Shown: piece by piece, positions 12,133-15,960 of the stretch
Layout of the letters: the number at the start of each line of letters is the position of its first letter
Numbering within the stretch: position 1 is the first letter of the stretch
From: Omnitrophica WOR_2 bacterium GWA2_47_8
Lineage (GTDB): Bacteria; Omnitrophota; Gorgyraeia; Zapsychrales; GWA2-47-8
Assembly: GCA_001805375.1 (NCBI GenBank)
Contig: MHFY01000094.1
Coordinates: 8,042 to 24,001 of the forward strand
DNA: 15,960 nt
Reading direction: 5' to 3'
The notes under the pieces: generated by a model
What the model was told of the DNA's origin: nothing
The model's database searches: none
What the model saw: the letters and a program-made list of their open reading frames with translations, nothing else
Program-made: the position numbers and the translations under genes

Positions 12133-15100
12133 TTACTCAAAATAAACGTCTATTTTTTCGATCTTTCCTTCACGCAGATCCTGGGCATGATTAGCGGGCA
12201 AGATATTGACATTTAAACGAATGCTCTCTTTTTGATTGCGATAGGTTAAGGCTATATTTTTAACTTTACACCCTTTAGGGCCGAAGGTGTTGCGGCGGGC
12301 AGGATTATGGTAGGCAACTAAGGTTGCGGCAAAAAGATTAAAAGAATAACTGCCTTTTTTTGTAAAAAGCCAGCCCGGCAGAACGGGTTTAAAACTAAAC
12401 TGCAGCTGGTGTTTTTCGTTCAGATAAAAAGGATCCTGCCCCACGTTCATATAAAGCCACATGTGCAGAAATTCCGCCGTGCTTCCGGAGAGCCGGGCCA
12501 CAAATCCCCGTCCGTGCAGATCGGCATCTTCGTGGGCGCTGCTGACGATAAAAGAAGAATTTTCCAAAGTACTTCGCCCATATTGCCCGGGGTTCAAGAA
12601 CGGGATCAGGGCATTTTTAAAGTTCTCAAAAAATTCCTCATACAGGCCGGCGCGCAAGATCTCCAAAAGATATTTATATTCCATGTGCAGCCAGATCGAT
12701 TCATTCTCTAACCATCCCGGCGGAAAATTGCGCGTGCGGCCGATATCTTCGGGCTGGCTGGATAGGTCCGCATTGACCTTATACATCTTCAACTTTTTAT
12801 CATAGAGCGGGCTTTTCAAAACCTTGCGGTAAAGCGCCTGGGCCTGTTTTACATTTTTTGATTCCGCTTCCACCCGCAACCCATGCACGAAACCTTCCAA
12901 GAATAAAGGCAGGTCATGGCGTTTAAACTTTAACGGCCGGACATACGGCGCGTCTTTATGAAAATGCTGGCCGACCTTCTCATAATTGGTGACTTCATGA
13001 TACAGATACGTCGGATAGAGCCCCTCTTTATTTCTGGCATTGGCCGCAGCCGCATCGGTCCTTGCGATAACCAATTTTAAGAATCGTTTTATCTCACTTA
13101 TTTCGATCTGCTCTTCTTGACCGGCGATGCCCTGATGGATGACTTTCCGGTATTCTTCCTTAATATCATTCGACTTGGACCAATAGGTCAACGGGTCCCG
13201 TTCTTCCAGGACAACGATCAGCTTGGTCAAGAAATGATGCATCTCAGAACATAAAGAAATCCTGGAACTATCCTTCAAGGAAAGTCCATTTAAGGCGTTT
13301 AAAAGAAATAGGCTGAACCGTTTTAATTCAAAGGTCTCGGAGATCGATGAACCTAAAAGCCCCGGCAGGCCGTTTAAGGCGTCGTACCAGTTGGGCTTAT
13401 CCGCTTCCATTTCGATCCCGATCCCGCTGGGGTCAAGGGTGGAAACCTTATTGCTTATCAAGCAGAGGATCTTTTCCAACAGATGGGTGTAATACACCTC
13501 GCCCTGGCCGTGCTGCAGGCGGAGTTTATATCCGCCTTCTTTCGCCCGTATCTTCACGTCGTTAAAGACCGAATGGTACTGCCGGACACCGTGGGCCGTT
13601 AAGATATAACGGTGATCACGCGGCAGGACATAATGCGTGTTATGGTAAAAAGAAAAGACCTTTTTTTCCAGGAGAAGGGCCTTTAATTCTTCCGGATAAA
13701 GAGAAAGATAACTCTGCAAAAGATCCAGATTATACGTCCAGTGATCGCTCCAGAAACCCTCTCCGTGTTCAGCGAGCTCATTCTTGCGGGATAGGTTCAA
13801 GATTTCCGTTAAAAAAACCTTAGCGTCTGTTTTTAAGGCAATGCGGTTATGTTCAATAAAACTTAACAACTCCCCGGGCTGGAAACCGTGCAACAGCATC
13901 TCTTTGATCTTCTCACGGTTCGATTTTTCCAGGGACTTATCGAGGAGTTCATTTAATTTATTCGAATTCTCGCAGACAAAGGTCACGCCCTTCACGACCA
14001 AAGGATTATAGCCATCGGCTTGAATAAGACTAAAGAAACTGATGATCCCGCTGTCTTTGATCTGCGGATTGAACCAGACGTCATTTCTCCTGTTTTGATT
14101 CACATCGCGGTAATTACCGTTGCCTTGCGAATAATAGGTGGGGCTTAATGTAAAATAATTATAATCCCGCTCCAGGTCCCCATGCTTGCGGCTAAAAACA
14201 TTAAAGGAAACATTTCCTTCTAACGCGGGCAAGGTCACCGGCAGGCCGCCGCGCAGGACATTATCCAAGAACGTCTGCTGGCTGTATAAATTAAATTCCG
14301 AAGAATCGCTGGCCGTGAGCGCATAATTCTTGATGCCGTCGATCACATCCTTGTTCTCTTTGGCCTTTTTTGCCATGTAATCCGGGGAAATGATCTTCTT
14401 GGTGATCTTTTTTAAATGGTCATTGTCATGGGCATGGCCGACAAGAGAAACGATCTCCACTTTTTTACCGCCGCTTAAATGAAATTGCCCGAAACTCATG
14501 GCCGATGGCGTGCGATTTGCGGTCTGCTGTTCTTTGGGGACGCTGAAACTTTTACTCTTTAAATAATTTTCCGGGATGCGGAAATCATCCGCTTGGCCGA
14601 AAACACAGGCCGGTTCCACCACCACATCCAAAAGCTTGGCGGATCTTCCAGACGCGGCGAAACTTAAATAAAAATTCCCTTCCTTAATATGCTTGACCTG
14701 CGAGGTATCGGAGATCTCGACATTCAACTGGTAAAACGGCACTTTTTCTTTTAGATTACGCACCTGCATCCAAGCCTCCGCGGTGCGGGACATGTTTTTG
14801 CTGACCCAATCTTTTATCCCAAAGGGGATAATAAGAGGTAAACCGTCGATAACATCCAGCGATAAATTCTTTTTGCCCATATTTTCAATGGTAAGAACTC
14901 TCGCCAAAGCCGCGAAGGATTCATTTGGGACCGTAAAATAATTGACCGAAACTTTCAGGCCCAGCTTAGGATTTATGTCTTCAATGGTCATATCATGGGA
15001 AGTGATCAGCATCCTTTGAGTTGAGTTTCCTTCCTCTATATTATTCTGGAAAGGTTCCCAAAAGATGGTTTTGCCTTTGGATCTTCCGCCTGAGGCGCCT

Positions 15101-15402
15101 GCCTGCCGGCCAGGCAGGGATCCGCCCTTGGCGGATACTTTAAGAAAGGTCCGGAACCCTTGCATGGAGGCGACGCGAAAGGCCTTGTTGGCGGGATGAA
15201 ATTCCAGGATGGCCTTATCTTTGCTTTCAATGCCCAAACTGCAGATCCCCTGGCCGCGATTGACGTAAAACACCCACATCGGAATGCCCCAAATACCCGC
15301 AATGCCGGGGAAAAAATTGCTGAACGCATTCGCGTGATTGTAATCCTCGATCACGAATGTGCCGTCTGTATCCAAGAAATAATTCGATGCTGATTTGGGC
15401 AT
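12133..15402 (-). CDS. Cellobiose-phosphorylase-like protein (GH94-like, large)
   Basis: The 1089-residue protein has the layout of GH94 glycoside phosphorylases: an N-terminal beta-rich domain (about 1-330), then an (alpha/alpha)6-barrel-like part. Support includes the N-terminal YFLDTDGTFVIEDYN, the segment NWYDALNG (671-678), with Asp 674 in the place where GH94 enzymes keep their catalytic acid (DWNDxL), and GRGFVARLSGSTAEF (964-978), resembling the C-terminal phosphate-binding region. There is no signal peptide, so it should act in the cytoplasm. The substrate and whether it phosphorolyses at all are unknown. Residues about 90-107 are encoded by a palindromic repeat cluster (15084-15136) and look like an in-frame insertion. 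It starts 8 bases after the deacetylase stop. Confidence 0.8.
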   Translation of the reverse strand: MPKSASNYFLDTDGTFVIEDYNHANAFSNFFPGIAGIWGIPMWVFYVNRGQGICSLGIESKDKAILEFHPANKAFRVASMQGFRTFLKVSAKGGSLPGRQAGASGGRSKGKTIFWEPFQNNIEEGNSTQRMLITSHDMTIEDINPKLGLKVSVNYFTVPNESFAALARVLTIENMGKKNLSLDVIDGLPLIIPFGIKDWVSKNMSRTAEAWMQVRNLKEKVPFYQLNVEISDTSQVKHIKEGNFYLSFAASGRSAKLLDVVVEPACVFGQADDFRIPENYLKSKSFSVPKEQQTANRTPSAMSFGQFHLSGGKKVEIVSLVGHAHDNDHLKKITKKIISPDYMAKKAKENKDVIDGIKNYALTASDSSEFNLYSQQTFLDNVLRGGLPVTLPALEGNVSFNVFSRKHGDLERDYNYFTLSPTYYSQGNGNYRDVNQNRRNDVWFNPQIKDSGIISFFSLIQADGYNPLVVKGVTFVCENSNKLNELLDKSLEKSNREKIKEMLLHGFQPGELLSFIEHNRIALKTDAKVFLTEILNLSRKNELAEHGEGFWSDHWTYNLDLLQSYLSLYPEELKALLLEKKVFSFYHNTHYVLPRDHRYILTAHGVRQYHSVFNDVKIRAKEGGYKLRLQHGQGEVYYTHLLEKILCLISNKVSTLDPSGIGIEMEADKPNWYDALNGLPGLLGSSISETFELKRFSLFLLNALNGLSLKDSSRISLCSEMHHFLTKLIVVLEERDPLTYWSKSNDIKEEYRKVIHQGIAGQEEQIEISEIKRFLKLVIARTDAAAANARNKEGLYPTYLYHEVTNYEKVGQHFHKDAPYVRPLKFKRHDLPLFLEGFVHGLRVEAESKNVKQAQALYRKVLKSPLYDKKLKMYKVNADLSSQPEDIGRTRNFPPGWLENESIWLHMEYKYLLEILRAGLYEEFFENFKNALIPFLNPGQYGRSTLENSSFIVSSAHEDADLHGRGFVARLSGSTAEFLHMWLYMNVGQDPFYLNEKHQLQFSFKPVLPGWLFTKKGSYSFNLFAATLVAYHNPARRNTFGPKGCKVKNIALTYRNQKESIRLNVNILPANHAQDLREGKIEKIDVYFE
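15084..15136. repeat. In-frame palindromic cluster inside the GH94-like gene
   Basis: Three small palindromes abut: TCCGCC-TGA-GGCG (15084-15097, imperfect), the 21-base CCTGCCTG-CCGGC-CAGGCAGG (15098-15118), and ATCCGCC-CTT-GGCGGAT (15120-15136, 7-bp arms). The frame stays open and encodes a Gly/Ser/Arg-rich stretch (KGGSLPGRQAGASGGRSK). The central palindrome matches that in the rpsB-tsf gap at 6120-6139. Confidence 0.8.
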
Positions 15403-15410
15403 GATTTTTA

Positions 15411-15960
15411 TTAACTGGGGTTACGCGATTTGCGGAAAAGATTATAGTAACCCGATAATTTAATCCTAAGGATCATCTCCGAATTATCGCTATCGCCGAA
15501 ACGGATCCTCTTTAACTCATACATATCTTTATTAAATCTGATCTTTCCCCGGTTGGTGGTACACGCGCCCTTAAATCCGGCATCCTGGACCATTTTCTTT
15601 ATCTCTTCACTGAACCCGCCGACCGGATAAGAAAAATAATCGATCTTTTGGCCTAACTGTGCTTCCAAAAGCTTCTTGCTTTCGTTAATGCTTTTCTTTT
15701 GCTCTTCAAGGCTTAAAGACGGCAAATACGTCTCATTATACGTATGGCTGCCGATCATCTGGCCGCTGCCTAACATTTCTTTGATCTGCGGCCAGGTTAA
15801 ATGATGCTCTTTCCCCACATTGGCAGGGGGGACAAAAAAGATCGCTGCCAGATCGTATTCCTTCAAGATCGGAAAAGCGGTTTGATAATTGTCATCATAG
15901 CCGTCATCAAATGTGATAACAACACTGTTCCTGGGGAATCTCTTTCTTTCCTTTATCCCT
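15411..15960 (-). CDS. Polysaccharide deacetylase (NodB domain), 5' part missing
   Basis: I translated 183 residues from the right edge to the stop at 15411-15413; the start is outside. The NodB homology domain removes N-acetyl groups from glycans. Motif 1 is VVITFDDGYDDN, with TFDDGY at codons 15897-15914. Motif 2 is GSHTYNETYL: its first metal His is at 15744-15746, but the second His of HxxxH is replaced by Glu (GAG, 15732-15734). DYFSYPVGGFSEE follows as motif 3. It resembles the short membrane-associated deacetylases of exopolysaccharide and peptidoglycan pathways. The change in motif 2 makes activity uncertain. An internal TTG at 15864-15866 is not a real start, since motif 1 lies before it. 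It is upstream of the GH94-like gene by 8 bases. Confidence 0.88.
   Translation of the reverse strand, partial: GIKERKRFPRNSVVITFDDGYDDNYQTAFPILKEYDLAAIFFVPPANVGKEHHLTWPQIKEMLGSGQMIGSHTYNETYLPSLSLEEQKKSINESKKLLEAQLGQKIDYFSYPVGGFSEEIKKMVQDAGFKGACTTNRGKIRFNKDMYELKRIRFGDSDNSEMILRIKLSGYYNLFRKSRNPS

Overview
The window looks like chromosomal DNA from a Gram-negative, probably uncultured bacterium. Lipid A synthesis (lpxB) and an MsbA-type exporter point to an outer membrane. The gene combination, the moderate base composition and the heavy load of small palindromic repeats between genes suggest a candidate phylum such as Omnitrophota. That assignment is an inference from gene content and style; no rRNA or marker tree is available here.

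Positions 1-9216 are essentially one long minus-strand block. Read in the direction of transcription it runs: an MsbA-like ABC exporter; a 490-bp gap with repeats and the likely rpsB promoter; the classic rpsB-tsf-pyrH-frr translation/UMP-kinase cluster; tRNA-Lys(TTT), tRNA-Leu(TAG) and tRNA-Gly(GCC); then ptsN (EIIA), a membrane-anchored YvcK/CofD-like protein, ptsH (HPr) and ptsI (Enzyme I, cut by the left edge). The last four resemble a regulatory phosphotransferase set: no sugar-specific EIIB or EIIC is present.

Positions 9426-11485 hold two overlapping plus-strand genes: a Gfo/Idh/MocA-family oxidoreductase and lpxB. They diverge from the exporter across a 209-bp repeat-rich gap. Together with the exporter they suggest a lipid A synthesis and export locus. 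A two-hairpin convergent terminator-like region follows.

Positions 11542-15960 are a second minus-strand operon: a polysaccharide deacetylase (NodB domain, cut by the right edge), a 1089-residue cellobiose-phosphorylase-like (GH94-like) protein and a small secreted cysteine-rich protein. It looks like a glycan-processing group of unknown substrate.

The most unusual aspect is the repeat content. Many gaps between genes contain a palindromic cassette. There is a two-hairpin element in three copies, a pair of related hairpins directly upstream of ptsN and rpsB, and a 20-21-bp palindrome found both in the rpsB-tsf gap and in frame inside the GH94-like gene. I saw no CRISPR array, transposase, phage gene or recognisable defence system.
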